Of a stretch of 44,424 nucleotides of DNA, positions 23,848 to 32,489 are shown piece by piece (within the stretch, counting starts at the first letter, position 1; every line of letters begins with the position of its first letter). Below the pieces are notes generated by a model. That model did not search any database. It was not told the origin of the DNA and saw nothing but the letters and a program-made list of their open reading frames with translations. The position numbers were made by a program, and so were the translations under genes. Source of the stretch: CAADGU01 sp964581605 (lineage in GTDB: Bacteria > Chloroflexota > Anaerolineae > Promineifilales > Promineifilaceae); assembly GCA_964581605.1 (NCBI GenBank), contig CAZOPF010000043.1, forward strand, positions 1 through 44,424. The letters run 5' to 3'.

Positions 23848-25371
23848 CTAATTACACCCAGATGGCGGTGTGCTGGTGGGGGTGGGTGTCCATGTAGCTG
23901 TAGGAGTAAATGTAGGCGTAGGCGTGAATGTTGCTGTGCTGGTGGGCGTCAAAGTACCCGTGGGGGTAGCGGTCGCAGTAACAGTAGCGGTCAGGGTCGC
24001 CGTGGCCGTTATGGTGCTAGTGGCCGTTGGCGTCGCAGGAAAAGGGGTATCTTCCGCCTTGAGCACCAGGGGCAAAAAGCCCATCTCCTCACCACCAGCT
24101 GAAGTAGAAGGGATAACGGCCGTAGCCCCCACCCTATAAATCGCCCCATTACTACTGCTGTAATGCGCCACATATAACTCCCCATCACACCCCTCACCAA
24201 AACTACTGGGCGACCCCACATTAGGCAAAAAGCCAATGGTGTTGGTATCCAAACCACCGCTGCCATTGGGATATGATAGCCAGGCGCGCCCTGTGCCATA
24301 ATCCGCAAACAGATAATACCCTTGCAAAGCAGGATAATCCGCACCACGATAAACGAACCCGCCGGTAACGGCTATACCCAGGCTGTGTGAATAATCAAAA
24401 AAGGGGAAATCGTAAAAAGTGGACGGCTGGCAGCCGCTGGTATTGTATGGTTGTGAGCCTTCATAACAACGCCAGCCCCAATTTTCGCCGCCTGTGCTGC
24501 TGGCCGGTTGGAAGTTCACTTCCTCCCATGCTCCCTGGCCCACATCACCAATAAACATATCGTGCGTTTGCCGATCAAAGCTGAAACGCCAGGGATTGCG
24601 CAGCCCCAGGTGCCAGATTTCGTCGCAGTTTCCGCCAGATCCATCCACAAATGGATTGCTCGCTGGCACCGTATAATTCCCATCGCTGTCACAGTCTGGG
24701 GCATTGCCGCCGCCATCCACATCAAGTCGCAACATTTTGCCCAGCAACGAAGAGGGCGTTTGGGCATAATTCGATGGATCACCAGAACTACCACCATCGC
24801 CCATACCAATATATAAATAGCCATCCGCACCAAAGTTCAAATCACCGCCGTTGTGGTTCCAATCCGGTTGGGCAATGTGGATGATTTCCAGGCGACTATT
24901 GGGATCAGCCACGTTTGGGTCAGCGCTCACCGTAAAGCGGGAAATTACCGTGTCACCCAATGCATGCCCATCTATGGCCACAGTGGTGTAGTTCACATAG
25001 AAATAAGGGGTGGTTGGATAATCAGGATGGAACACTAACCCTAACAAACCACGTTCATTGGGCGAGTCATGGACGATATTGGTGATGTCGAGAAAAGGAG
25101 TCGTTAATGTATTTCCGGTTGCATCAATAATTTTGATGACGCCAGCCCGTTCCACAATAAAAAGGCGGTTATCGCCAGCGTTGGCAATGTCTACCGGATA
25201 GGCAAAACCATTGTCTACTAATGTGGTGGTTATGGTAGGCAACCCGCCTTCTGGAGAACGGGAGGCGGGAGCGGCGGACACGGCCGTGCGCCCCCCACCA
25301 TTCATTACCACCAGCAACGCCCCTAACCCTACCAACAATATCATCACGCCAACTGCTTTTATTGACTTCAT
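23848..25371 (-). CDS. Secreted GSDH-type (PQQ-dependent sugar dehydrogenase-like) protein with Thr/Pro stalk
   Basis: A 507-residue exported beta-propeller enzyme of the glucose/sorbosone dehydrogenase family, expected to oxidise aldose sugars or related compounds outside the cell with PQQ. A signal or anchor helix (about 5-23) is followed by family signatures NERGLLGLVFHPDYP, DWNHNGGDLNFGADGYLYIGMGDGG, GLRNPWRFSFDR, GDVGQGAWEEVNF and GENWGWRCYEG. The last 60 or so residues are a TPTATxT-type low-complexity stalk ending in PPSGCN, as in many surface proteins of Chloroflexota. GGAG eight bases before ATG 25371 favours that start over 25392. Paralogous to the next gene. The sugar substrate is unknown. 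Confidence 0.88.
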   Translation of the reverse strand: MKSIKAVGVMILLVGLGALLVVMNGGGRTAVSAAPASRSPEGGLPTITTTLVDNGFAYPVDIANAGDNRLFIVERAGVIKIIDATGNTLTTPFLDITNIVHDSPNERGLLGLVFHPDYPTTPYFYVNYTTVAIDGHALGDTVISRFTVSADPNVADPNSRLEIIHIAQPDWNHNGGDLNFGADGYLYIGMGDGGSSGDPSNYAQTPSSLLGKMLRLDVDGGGNAPDCDSDGNYTVPASNPFVDGSGGNCDEIWHLGLRNPWRFSFDRQTHDMFIGDVGQGAWEEVNFQPASSTGGENWGWRCYEGSQPYNTSGCQPSTFYDFPFFDYSHSLGIAVTGGFVYRGADYPALQGYYLFADYGTGRAWLSYPNGSGGLDTNTIGFLPNVGSPSSFGEGCDGELYVAHYSSSNGAIYRVGATAVIPSTSAGGEEMGFLPLVLKAEDTPFPATPTATSTITATATLTATVTATATPTGTLTPTSTATFTPTPTFTPTATWTPTPTSTPPSGCN

Positions 25372-25422
25372 CTTGTCTGCTCCTTGTTTCATAAAACGAT
25401 TTAGAAAATCGCCTCATATGCT

Positions 25423-26751
25423 TCACTCATCAACTGACTGAATTTGATAAACCCCTCCGTTATGATCCACAAGGTACAACTCACCGGCCGCATCTTCACC
25501 AAAGCTGGCAATGGTACGGCCGCTTTCCAATACTTTGTGCGCATCCCAGGTACCATCCGCCAGGGGAAACAGCCGCCAGATAAAACCGGTGCAATAATCA
25601 GCCACAAAGTAGTTGCCGCGCAGCGCCGGATATTGCTGCCCCCGATACACATACCCCCCGGTAACGGAACAACCCTGGCTGTGGTCATATTCAAAGATGG
25701 GCAGCGTCAGCCCGGCCGTGTCACAGTTTTCCGGCTGGTAACAATGTGTTCCTTCCATGATTTTCCAGCCATAATTTTCACCGCCTGGGCTGGCGGCCGG
25801 CCGGAAATTTAGTTCCTCCCACTGATTTTGCCCCACATCAGCCATAAAAAAATCACCTGTTTCCCGGTCAAAGCTAAAACGCCAGGGATTACGCACCCCC
25901 AGCGCCCAGATTTCGCTCCGAAAGGTATCATCGCCCACAAACGGGTTCGTTTCGGGAACACCATAGGGTACATCTTCAGGAACATCCACATCTATGCGCA
26001 GAATTTTGCCGAGCAGGTCACGGCCGTCTTGCGCTCGATTTTCGGGATCACCCTGGCTGCCACCATCCCCCATGCCGATGTAGAGATAACCATCCGGGCC
26101 AAACTTCACCAGGCCGCCGTTATGGTTGGCGTAGGGCTGTTCGACGGTCAGCAGGATTTTTTCGCTGGTTGGGTCAGCCAGGTTGGGATCATCGGCACTC
26201 ACTTGAAAGCGAGAAATGACCGTATCAAAGGCCAGATTGGTGTAATTCACAAAAAAGTAGCCATTTTGGGCGTACTGTGGGTGGAAAGCCATACTGAGCA
26301 ATCCTTGTTCGTTGGCTTCGGCGCCCACCCGGTCGCGGATTTCCAAAAATGGCTCCGACAGTACAACGCCATCTTGAATAATGCGGATAACGCCGTTTTG
26401 CTGCACCACAAAGAGACGGCCGTCGCCTGCATGAGTGAGATAGAGCGGAAGGCGTAAACCGTCTGTGATCACCGGCGTCAGTTGAATCTGATCGACCGGT
26501 TGAAGAGGGGCAGGCGTGGCGGTGGGTGTTATAGGGGCAGGCGTAGCGGTGGGCACGGCCGTTGGCGTTTCCGGCTCGCCAGCTTCAGTGTTTGTCGGCG
26601 GTAAGGTTGGGTTGGTGGCAGGGATGGTTGCTGCTTCAGTAACGGCCGTAGTGGGTGTGTGGGCGGGAACAATGGGTGGGGTGACGGCCGTTTCCCCCCC
26701 GCCACAGGCAGCTAAAAACAGAATGAAAACAAAAAAGAGGGATTTTTGCAT
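25423..26751 (-). CDS. GSDH-type (PQQ-dependent sugar dehydrogenase-like) lipoprotein
   Basis: A 442-residue paralogue of the neighbouring dehydrogenase. The signal peptide MQKSLFFVFILFLAAC ends in a lipobox, so the protein should be membrane-tethered. A Thr/Pro/Ala linker (about 20-85) comes before the enzyme domain, whereas in the sister protein it comes after. The same catalytic-domain signatures are present: NEQGLLSMAFHPQY, YANHNGGLVKFGPDGYLYIGMGDGG, GVRNPWRFSFDR, DVGQNQWEELNF and GENYGWKIMEG. A frame open to 26799 adds sixteen residues that are only translated tandem repeat (VITHLPNYPLT), so ATG 26751 is the real start even though no clear Shine-Dalgarno is visible. It lies upstream of its paralogue, 51 bases apart. 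Confidence 0.88.
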   Translation of the reverse strand: MQKSLFFVFILFLAACGGGETAVTPPIVPAHTPTTAVTEAATIPATNPTLPPTNTEAGEPETPTAVPTATPAPITPTATPAPLQPVDQIQLTPVITDGLRLPLYLTHAGDGRLFVVQQNGVIRIIQDGVVLSEPFLEIRDRVGAEANEQGLLSMAFHPQYAQNGYFFVNYTNLAFDTVISRFQVSADDPNLADPTSEKILLTVEQPYANHNGGLVKFGPDGYLYIGMGDGGSQGDPENRAQDGRDLLGKILRIDVDVPEDVPYGVPETNPFVGDDTFRSEIWALGVRNPWRFSFDRETGDFFMADVGQNQWEELNFRPAASPGGENYGWKIMEGTHCYQPENCDTAGLTLPIFEYDHSQGCSVTGGYVYRGQQYPALRGNYFVADYCTGFIWRLFPLADGTWDAHKVLESGRTIASFGEDAAGELYLVDHNGGVYQIQSVDE

Positions 26752-26762
26752 AGAAGTAAGTG

Positions 26763-26812
26763 GGTAATTGGGTAAGTGGGTAATGACACAATTACCCAAT
26801 CACTCAATTACC
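26763..26812. repeat. Inverted 8-bp tandem repeat element
   Basis: A 22-base left arm of GGTAATTG-type units (26763-26784) faces a 22-base right arm (26791-26812) across a six-base loop, with 19 of 22 positions paired. It lies directly after the citrate synthase stop codon and before the dehydrogenase lipoprotein. Its translation creates a spurious N-terminal extension of the latter. Confidence 0.85.
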
Positions 26813-27946
26813 TTATCTCTCCGACAGAGGAATAAACGGCCGTGGCGCAGGGCCAATGTAATTTGCTTTGGGGCGAATGAGGCGGTTATCGGCCAACTGT
26901 TCCAGCACATGCGCCAGCCAGCCGGCAATACGGCTAATGGCAAACAGCGCAGTGAACTGATCTACCGGCAGCCCGATCATATACAACGCCACTGCCGAAT
27001 AATAATCCACATTGGCAAAAAGCTGGCGCTGCACAAAGTAATCATCCTGCCGCGTGAGCTGTTCAATCTGGGCGGCAACCTCATACCATTGCCCCTGCCC
27101 ACTGCTGACGGCCAGCCGTTCGGCCATAGGTCGGAAAACACGGGCGCGGGGGTCTTCCACCTTGTATTCTCGATGTCCGATACCCATAATCCGCTGCCCG
27201 GCGGCCCGTTTTTGTTCATACCAGGCTGTTACATCACCAAAAGCGGCCGCTTCCAGAAATTGTTCCATTGCCTTCTGGTTAGCGCCGCCGTGCGAAATGC
27301 CTTTCAGGGTGCCAATGCCGGTGGTGATGATGGAGTAGATGTCTGGCTGGGTGCCGGTGGTCACGCGGCAGGCAAAGGTGGAAGCATTGAAATCGTGATC
27401 GGCCAGCAACACCAGGTAGGCATCCAGCGCCTGCACCGCATCCGGGTTTTGCCATTGGCCGTCTAGCATGTAGAGGAAGTTGGCGGCGTGGCCCAGATCA
27501 GTGCGGGGCGCGATAGGTGTTTTGCCCTGGCGGATACGTTCCCAGGCGGCCACAATGGTGGGGAACACGGCCGTTAACTGCATCGCCTTTTCCCGCGCCC
27601 CCGCCGGACTCAGGTCATCGGCCGTGGGGTCGGCCATGCCCAGCCAACTGACGGCCGTGCGCAACACCGCCATCGGGTGTGCCTGCCGGGGGAAGGATTG
27701 CATCGCCGCTAACACCTCTGGTGGCAACTCCCGCCGCGCCGCCAATGCTGCCTGAAAAGGTTCTAGTTGTGCTTGTGTGGGCAGCTCCCCATACCACAAC
27801 AGGTAAACCACTTCTTCATAACTGACTTGCCCCCCCAAATCCCAGACGTTGTAGCCGCGAAAGATCAGGGTGCCGTTTTCGCCATCTACCCGGCTGACGG
27901 CCGTGTCTGCGGCCGTTATCCCCGCCAACCCTTTGCCTGTACTCAT
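26813..27946 (-). CDS. Citrate synthase
   Basis: Condenses oxaloacetate and acetyl-CoA to citrate at the entry to the TCA cycle. At 377 residues it has the length of the short, dimeric Gram-positive/archaeal type. The catalytic triad is visible: H219 in GISHGGAN, H258 in GIGHREYKVEDPRA and D314 in ANVDYYSAV. The arginine for oxaloacetate is in DPRA and the C-terminal SRIAGWLAHVLEQ is intact. The oxaloacetate-loop motif reads LKGISHGGAN where many bacterial enzymes have LxGPLHGGAN; this is a conservative difference, though 2-methylcitrate synthase activity cannot be excluded. Monocistronic in appearance, with repeat elements on both sides. Confidence 0.93.
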   Translation of the reverse strand: MSTGKGLAGITAADTAVSRVDGENGTLIFRGYNVWDLGGQVSYEEVVYLLWYGELPTQAQLEPFQAALAARRELPPEVLAAMQSFPRQAHPMAVLRTAVSWLGMADPTADDLSPAGAREKAMQLTAVFPTIVAAWERIRQGKTPIAPRTDLGHAANFLYMLDGQWQNPDAVQALDAYLVLLADHDFNASTFACRVTTGTQPDIYSIITTGIGTLKGISHGGANQKAMEQFLEAAAFGDVTAWYEQKRAAGQRIMGIGHREYKVEDPRARVFRPMAERLAVSSGQGQWYEVAAQIEQLTRQDDYFVQRQLFANVDYYSAVALYMIGLPVDQFTALFAISRIAGWLAHVLEQLADNRLIRPKANYIGPAPRPFIPLSER

Positions 27947-28288
27947 AAACCGTTTGCTCCTTCCGCTAGATTTCTTTTGACGGCCGTAAGTATAACACGT
28001 CGCGTCAGGCGCATATTACCCCACCCCTCTTGTTCTGCCAATTCTAAATTTCCCCACCCACCACGCCCACCCGCCGTAGGGGCGAGACAACCGGGCAACA
28101 TATCCACCTCAGAAGTTGGGGCTTTTTCCCGGTTGTCTCGCCCTTCTTTTTATCCCCGGTTGCCTCGCCCATCTTCACAACCACCCCTGTTTCCCAACCG
28201 CGACAGGGCGAGACGGTTGGGAATGAAATATCACCGCTGAATCTACACCTTTCCCAACCGTCCCGCCCCTACGAACGGTATCGGGTGT
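27947..28288. other. 342-bp intergenic region with palindromic repeats
   Basis: Spacer between rfbB and citrate synthase, both on the minus strand. The first 70 bases are the citrate synthase leader, with one ACGGCCGT copy at about 27980. The remainder, 28079-28268, is occupied by the GGGCGAGAC-type inverted repeats described separately. No gene is seen. Confidence 0.8.
28079..28268. repeat. REP-like cluster of GGGCGAGAC-core inverted repeats
   Basis: GGGCGAGACAACCGGG (28080-28095) pairs perfectly over 16 bp with 28128-28143. A third related arm, CCGGTTGCCTCGCCC, follows at about 28157-28171. GGGCGAGACGGTTGGGA (28206-28222) pairs with 28252-28268 with a single G-U wobble. All arms share GGGCGAGAC followed by a variable stretch, so this is a decaying palindromic repeat family. 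It may also terminate rfbB transcription. Confidence 0.8.
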
Positions 28289-29308
28289 TTATGGTTGTTG
28301 CCAGCGATGGCCGTATTGTTTTTCGTAATACGCCTTAAATTCACCGCTCTTGATTTTGCGCCACCACCATTCGTTGTCGCGGTACCAGAGCGCGGTCTGG
28401 GCGATGGCTTCGCGTGGTGTATGATTTGGTTCCCAACCCAGGGCGCGGATTTTGTCCACATTCATGCTGTAGCGGCGGTCGTGCCCTTCGCGGTCTTTGA
28501 CGTAGCGGATGAGGCTGGCCGGGCGTTCGAGCGTTTGCAGCAGCAGTTCAATCATTTCGATGTTTTCCATTTCCACGGCCGTACCCACATTATACGTCTC
28601 GCCCAACACCCCTTTGTGCAACACCAGGTCAATCGCCTCGCAATGGTCGGTCACGTATTGATATTCGCGCATCTGACGGCCGTCGCCATACACCGGCAAA
28701 GGTTCATGGTCAATCGCATTCGTAGCAAACAGGGGCACTACCTTCTCCGGGTATTGGTAGGGGCCAATGTTGTTGCTGCCCCGTGTAATGGTTACCGGCA
28801 CATCATAGGTAATGAAATAAGCATTCACCAGCAAATCCGCGCTGGCTTTGCTGGCCGCATACGGGCTGCGCGGGGCCAGATTGTCTGTTTCTTTGCTGGA
28901 ATACCCGTGCGGAATATGCCCATACACCTCATCTGTGCTGATCTGGTGATAGCGCAACTTGAACTTACGCGCCGCTTCCAACAACACATACGTCCCATAC
29001 ACACTCGTCTGAATAAACGCATCCGGGTTCATAATGGAGCGGTCAACGTGCGTTTCGGCCGCAAAATTGACAATCGTATCAATTCCCTGCTCTTGCACTG
29101 TCCGTTCCACCAGTGCCGCATCACAAATATCTCCCTGCACAAAATGGTACTGCGGGTCGTTTTCTACCGCACGCAAATTGTCCAGATTCCCGGCATAGGT
29201 CAATTTGTCATAGACCACAATCCGGTAATGTGGATATTTCTGTCGCATATACAAGACAAAATTTGCGCCAATAAAGCCCGCCCCACCCGTTATCATCAAA
29301 TTTTTCAT
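28289..29308 (-). CDS. rfbB: dTDP-glucose 4,6-dehydratase
   Basis: Converts dTDP-glucose to dTDP-4-keto-6-deoxyglucose, the branch point for rhamnose and many dTDP-amino-sugars. The 339-residue extended short-chain dehydrogenase has the NAD-binding GGAGFIG at 8-14, the catalytic TDE triplet at 125-127 and Y150-x3-K154 in SPYAASKAS. The substrate-binding segment TRGSNNIGPYQYPEK follows near 185. GAGG six bases before the ATG supports the start. The companions rmlA, rmlC and rmlD are not in the window. The product is a plausible substrate, after modification, for the DegT aminotransferase at 12-13 kb, though the genes are 15 kb apart. Confidence 0.95.
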   Translation of the reverse strand: MKNLMITGGAGFIGANFVLYMRQKYPHYRIVVYDKLTYAGNLDNLRAVENDPQYHFVQGDICDAALVERTVQEQGIDTIVNFAAETHVDRSIMNPDAFIQTSVYGTYVLLEAARKFKLRYHQISTDEVYGHIPHGYSSKETDNLAPRSPYAASKASADLLVNAYFITYDVPVTITRGSNNIGPYQYPEKVVPLFATNAIDHEPLPVYGDGRQMREYQYVTDHCEAIDLVLHKGVLGETYNVGTAVEMENIEMIELLLQTLERPASLIRYVKDREGHDRRYSMNVDKIRALGWEPNHTPREAIAQTALWYRDNEWWWRKIKSGEFKAYYEKQYGHRWQQP

Positions 29309-29437
29309 GTAATCCTCTTTGGAAATTGGGTCAATCTTGGGGAATGAACCAATGCTGTACGTTTACAAACCGGACGGCATTTTAGCCAAATGACCTTGCA
29401 CAGCCAATAAACGGCTGTGCTATACTTGCCCTACGCT

Positions 29438-31033
29438 ATGGATACCTACAATTATCTCATTGTCAGTGATTTTCATTTGAGCGAGGGGTGTAACCCGGCG
29501 ACAGGGCTTCTGCATCCTAATGAGGATTTCTTTCAAGATTTACCCTTTGCCCAATTGATTGCGCATCATGTCCTGCTAAACAAGAATCCAGAAGCAGCCG
29601 ATTTTTACCAAAAGCCGTGGCGACTGGTGATAAATGGCGACTTGTTTGACTTTTTGCAGGTCACGTCTCTGCCCCCTGAAGGGGAGACGCTTAAAGCTGT
29701 TACCGGCAAAAAACAGCATAAAGAGTTGAGCGCAAATGAACAACTCTACGGCCTGGGCACCGAAGAAAAAGCGATCAGTTGGAAACTGGAAACAATTGCG
29801 GCGGGACATCCTCTCTTCTTTCAGGCATTGGCCTGGTTTCTGGCCCAGCCGGACAACCAACTGGTTTTGATGAAGGGCAACCATGACGTGGAAATTGCCT
29901 GGGCCGGGGTGCAAAAGCGGCTACTGGGGCTGTTGGCCGAGGCGTATACGGATTGGTTGACGGCCGTGCCCCACACCCCTGAATCTCCTCTGCCAAATTT
30001 CGCCGATATGCCCGCCGCTCTCGATCCCGACGCCCTCGCCAGCCAGGTACGTTTTCCCAAGCAATTCCTTTACCAACGCGACCTGTTCTACATTGAACAT
30101 GGCTGCCAGTATGACCCGGTAAACTATTTTCAGGATTTTGCCGATCCCCGCCTGATTGATGAAAAAGGGCAGATACAGGAAGTGATTGAACTGCCAGAAG
30201 GGTCGCTTTTTGTACGTTACTTTTTTAACGAAGTGGAGGCCATTCACCCCTTCGCCGACAATTTCAAACCGATTACCCGCTACTTTTTCTGGCTGCTGGT
30301 GAACGCGCCCGGCCAATTGGCGGCCTTTGTGCAGGTTTTGCTGCAATATCGAGAAGCCCGAAAACAGGTGAAAGTGAAGGCGAAAAAGAAAGTGAAGTAT
30401 CAGCGGCAGGAAAACGGCCGTACCACCCCCGATCCCTTCCTCGCTCCCCTGCTAGACATTCAGGAAAATATGCGCGCCACGATGGCCGCCCACTCCAAAC
30501 GAACCAGCCAGCGCATGATTGGCAGCATGTTATTGGCGCTGTTGGCCTTGCTGCTGGTAGTGGGGGCTATACGTGCCTTGGCGGTGGGGGAATATGGCTT
30601 GATGGTAGCCACATTGTTTTTCACGGCCGTCTGCCTCTTTGCCAGCGGCGCTCTCTTTCAATCACTCAACCAGTTGTTGGCCAGCCCCTACCTGTATACG
30701 GCCGCCCAAGAGGTAGCAGAATTAGTGAACGGCCGTCCCACCCCCCACATCGGCCCCGTGCGCTACTTCATCTTCGGCCACGACCACGCCGCCCGCCTGA
30801 TGCTGCTCGATAATAGCGCCGACCCACACCGCCCCCCCTACCGTCAATGGTACATCAACACCGGCAGTTGGATTCCCGTATTCAGCCAGGAAGAACAGCT
30901 CACCCGCCCCGCCGCCAACCTCACCTTTCTCCGGCTCATCCCCTCTCGCCTGGAACGCGAACAGGACATGCCCGAACTCCTTCGCTGGTCAGAAGAGGCT
31001 AACGCCCCCCGTCCGGCCCGCATCTTTGCGTAA
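29438..31033 (+). CDS. Membrane-associated metallophosphoesterase (calcineurin-like)
   Basis: A 531-residue protein with the dinuclear-metal calcineurin-like motifs in order: SDFHLSEG near 11, VINGDLFDF near 65, MKGNHDVE near 147 and, far downstream, FIFGHDHAA near 442. Between GNHD and GHDH there is an insertion with two hydrophobic helices (about 360-415: MLLALLALLLVVGAIRAL and MVATLFFTAVCLFASG), preceded by a very basic KVKAKKKVK stretch. The enzyme is therefore probably tethered to the membrane with a cytoplasmic catalytic domain. Its substrate is unknown; UDP-diacylglucosamine hydrolase-like or nucleotidase activity are options. ATG 29438 fits the family start better than the in-frame ATG at 29417. 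It diverges from rfbB. Confidence 0.82.
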   Translation: MDTYNYLIVSDFHLSEGCNPATGLLHPNEDFFQDLPFAQLIAHHVLLNKNPEAADFYQKPWRLVINGDLFDFLQVTSLPPEGETLKAVTGKKQHKELSANEQLYGLGTEEKAISWKLETIAAGHPLFFQALAWFLAQPDNQLVLMKGNHDVEIAWAGVQKRLLGLLAEAYTDWLTAVPHTPESPLPNFADMPAALDPDALASQVRFPKQFLYQRDLFYIEHGCQYDPVNYFQDFADPRLIDEKGQIQEVIELPEGSLFVRYFFNEVEAIHPFADNFKPITRYFFWLLVNAPGQLAAFVQVLLQYREARKQVKVKAKKKVKYQRQENGRTTPDPFLAPLLDIQENMRATMAAHSKRTSQRMIGSMLLALLALLLVVGAIRALAVGEYGLMVATLFFTAVCLFASGALFQSLNQLLASPYLYTAAQEVAELVNGRPTPHIGPVRYFIFGHDHAARLMLLDNSADPHRPPYRQWYINTGSWIPVFSQEEQLTRPAANLTFLRLIPSRLEREQDMPELLRWSEEANAPRPARIFA

Positions 31034-31084
31034 TGGACGATCTGAAGCCAGAGCAAGGTAAAATAACAACATTTACCGGGTACG

Positions 31085-31328
31085 GTGGCCTCCCCAAAAC
31101 TGGCCTTGAACCTATACGCCTCGATCTTAAATTGGACAAACCACCCAGATGTCCATATTCTGGCGCTCTCAGCTTATGACCGGCGAGAATGTGAGGAGAT
31201 GGCCGCACCATTGTGCCTCTCCATTCAGACCGTAAAAACCACCTCCGAAGTATTTACAGCAAACTGGTCGTAGAAAACTGTGTGAAAGCGGCGCTGTATG
31301 CCCCAAAGATAGGGGTTGTGTCAGGCTG
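31085..31328 (+). pseudogene. Decayed LuxR/NarL-type HTH gene with one-base deletion
   Basis: Below the usual length for a gene, but clearly a relic. The first frame gives DRREC, then EEMAAPLCLSIQTVKT, the DNA-recognition helix of a LuxR HTH. At that point (about 31232-31236) the frame shifts by one base and continues as HLRSIYSKLVVEN, then VKAALYAPKIGVV, the normal C-terminus of such domains, to a TGA at 31326-31328. Restoring one base after TVK joins the two into a consensus sequence. About a dozen residues are also missing before EEMAA. Nothing upstream resembles a receiver domain, so most of the gene is lost. Confidence 0.75.
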
Positions 31329-32439
31329 ATTCATCCCTCTCCCCACTCACAAATTGATGCAATAAATCGCAGGTAGCATCAATGGCCTCCTGGCGGGCCG
31401 CATAACGGCGGCCTTGCTGGCTCAAAGTCACATGCACCAACCGCGCCAGCCGCAGCGCATCCAGGTGATGAATAACGGTTGGCGGCCGTAACCGCAGCCG
31501 CCGCGCCAGTTCTGCCGGGGTCAATGGTTCTTCCGACAAGTATTTGAGGATACGCAGCCGGGTAGGGTCGGCCAGCGCCTTGAGGGTGTTATAGAGCAGT
31601 TCGGGCACCACTTCTCCTGGCACCAATGACATATCATTCGGCCGGCCGCCAAATAGAAACGCCCATTTCACATGGCCCTGCCCAATGGGGCCAAAATAGC
31701 TCAACGGCGTTGTCCAGAATGACGGGATCATCACCACCTCCTGCACGGCCGTGACCTCTTCATAATCAAACCGCAACCCCTGGGATAACTCGTTTAGCAA
31801 TTCAGACAACGGCAGCGATTCCGCCAAAGCCTGGGCTGTGGCCGCACTCTGCACCAATGCCGGCAAAATGCGCCCCTCTTCCTCCCGAAAAAAAACGTCA
31901 TAATACGATTGCAGCGCCGTCAGATATCTTTCGCCAAATAGTTCCGGCTGCGCCCAAGTTTGCAAAGTGGCAATAATTTCTTCTTCTGCCACCTTTTTTT
32001 TACCCTTGCCACCCTCTTTGTGGTATGCCTCCGTGTACAGGTCAGTCAACCGTTGTTGCTCTGCTTCCTGCCAGCTTCCCCGCTCCGCCACCCCATAAAG
32101 CAAACTCTTAAAATCCTCAGATAAGTGAGGGGCAGAAAGTTCATGCAGGCGATGCCCTGCCGGAATTTCCGCTAATCTGTCCAATACCGTGCTGCTATCT
32201 TTTGGGCCTGGCAGCCCGATCAGCCAGGGCAGTATCCAGACGTGATGATAGTTGTGGTTTTCCTGCAAAAATTCACGCTGCTCCACCGGCAGCCGTGAAC
32301 GCACCCCCGCCGCCCAGTTGCCACGCAGCCCAAATCGCTCCGGCTCATGCAGCACATCCAGGCTAATGAACAGGTCATAAGCCGTGCCTACTTCCCATGT
32401 GAGTTGGGGTGTTGTTTCCATATGATCATCAGTGCCCAT
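31321..32439 (-). CDS. ArsR-family winged-helix regulator with long N-terminal domain
   Basis: A 372-residue protein. The C-terminal 90 residues form an ArsR-type winged helix: LYNTLKALADPTRLRILKYL, then LTPAELARRLRLRPPTVIHHLDAL with the recognition helix, and the wing LVHVTLSQQGRRYAAR. The preceding 270 residues resemble DUF5937-type domains that accompany ArsR HTHs in Actinomycetota and Chloroflexota. No metal-binding CxC motif is seen, so it is not a classic arsenic sensor. ATG 32421 (METTPQ) is an alternative start. An 11-bp inverted repeat spans the annotated start codon. Its 3' end overlaps the LuxR relic by 8 bases. Confidence 0.8.
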   Translation of the reverse strand: MGTDDHMETTPQLTWEVGTAYDLFISLDVLHEPERFGLRGNWAAGVRSRLPVEQREFLQENHNYHHVWILPWLIGLPGPKDSSTVLDRLAEIPAGHRLHELSAPHLSEDFKSLLYGVAERGSWQEAEQQRLTDLYTEAYHKEGGKGKKKVAEEEIIATLQTWAQPELFGERYLTALQSYYDVFFREEEGRILPALVQSAATAQALAESLPLSELLNELSQGLRFDYEEVTAVQEVVMIPSFWTTPLSYFGPIGQGHVKWAFLFGGRPNDMSLVPGEVVPELLYNTLKALADPTRLRILKYLSEEPLTPAELARRLRLRPPTVIHHLDALRLARLVHVTLSQQGRRYAARQEAIDATCDLLHQFVSGERDESA

Positions 32440-32481
32440 AACTGGTAATCCATAATCGGTTTACGGATCGCCAGTTATGGG
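32435..32481. repeat. 11-bp inverted repeat over the ArsR gene start
   Basis: CCCATAACTGG (32435-32445) and CCAGTTATGGG (32471-32481) are perfectly complementary, 25 bases apart. The left arm contains the ATG at 32437-32439. In mRNA this would fold upstream sequence over the start codon; in DNA it could be an operator. It lies between the DinB stop and the ArsR start. Confidence 0.6.
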
Positions 32482-32489
32482 TTACGGTT

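Noticed and set aside
23870..24139. Val/Gly-repeat ORF on the forward strand
   Set aside because: It is the reverse reading of the Thr/Pro stalk codons of the dehydrogenase.
28295..29347. 350-codon forward ORF opposite rfbB
   Set aside because: Antisense shadow; rfbB has full catalytic motifs and a good ribosome binding site.
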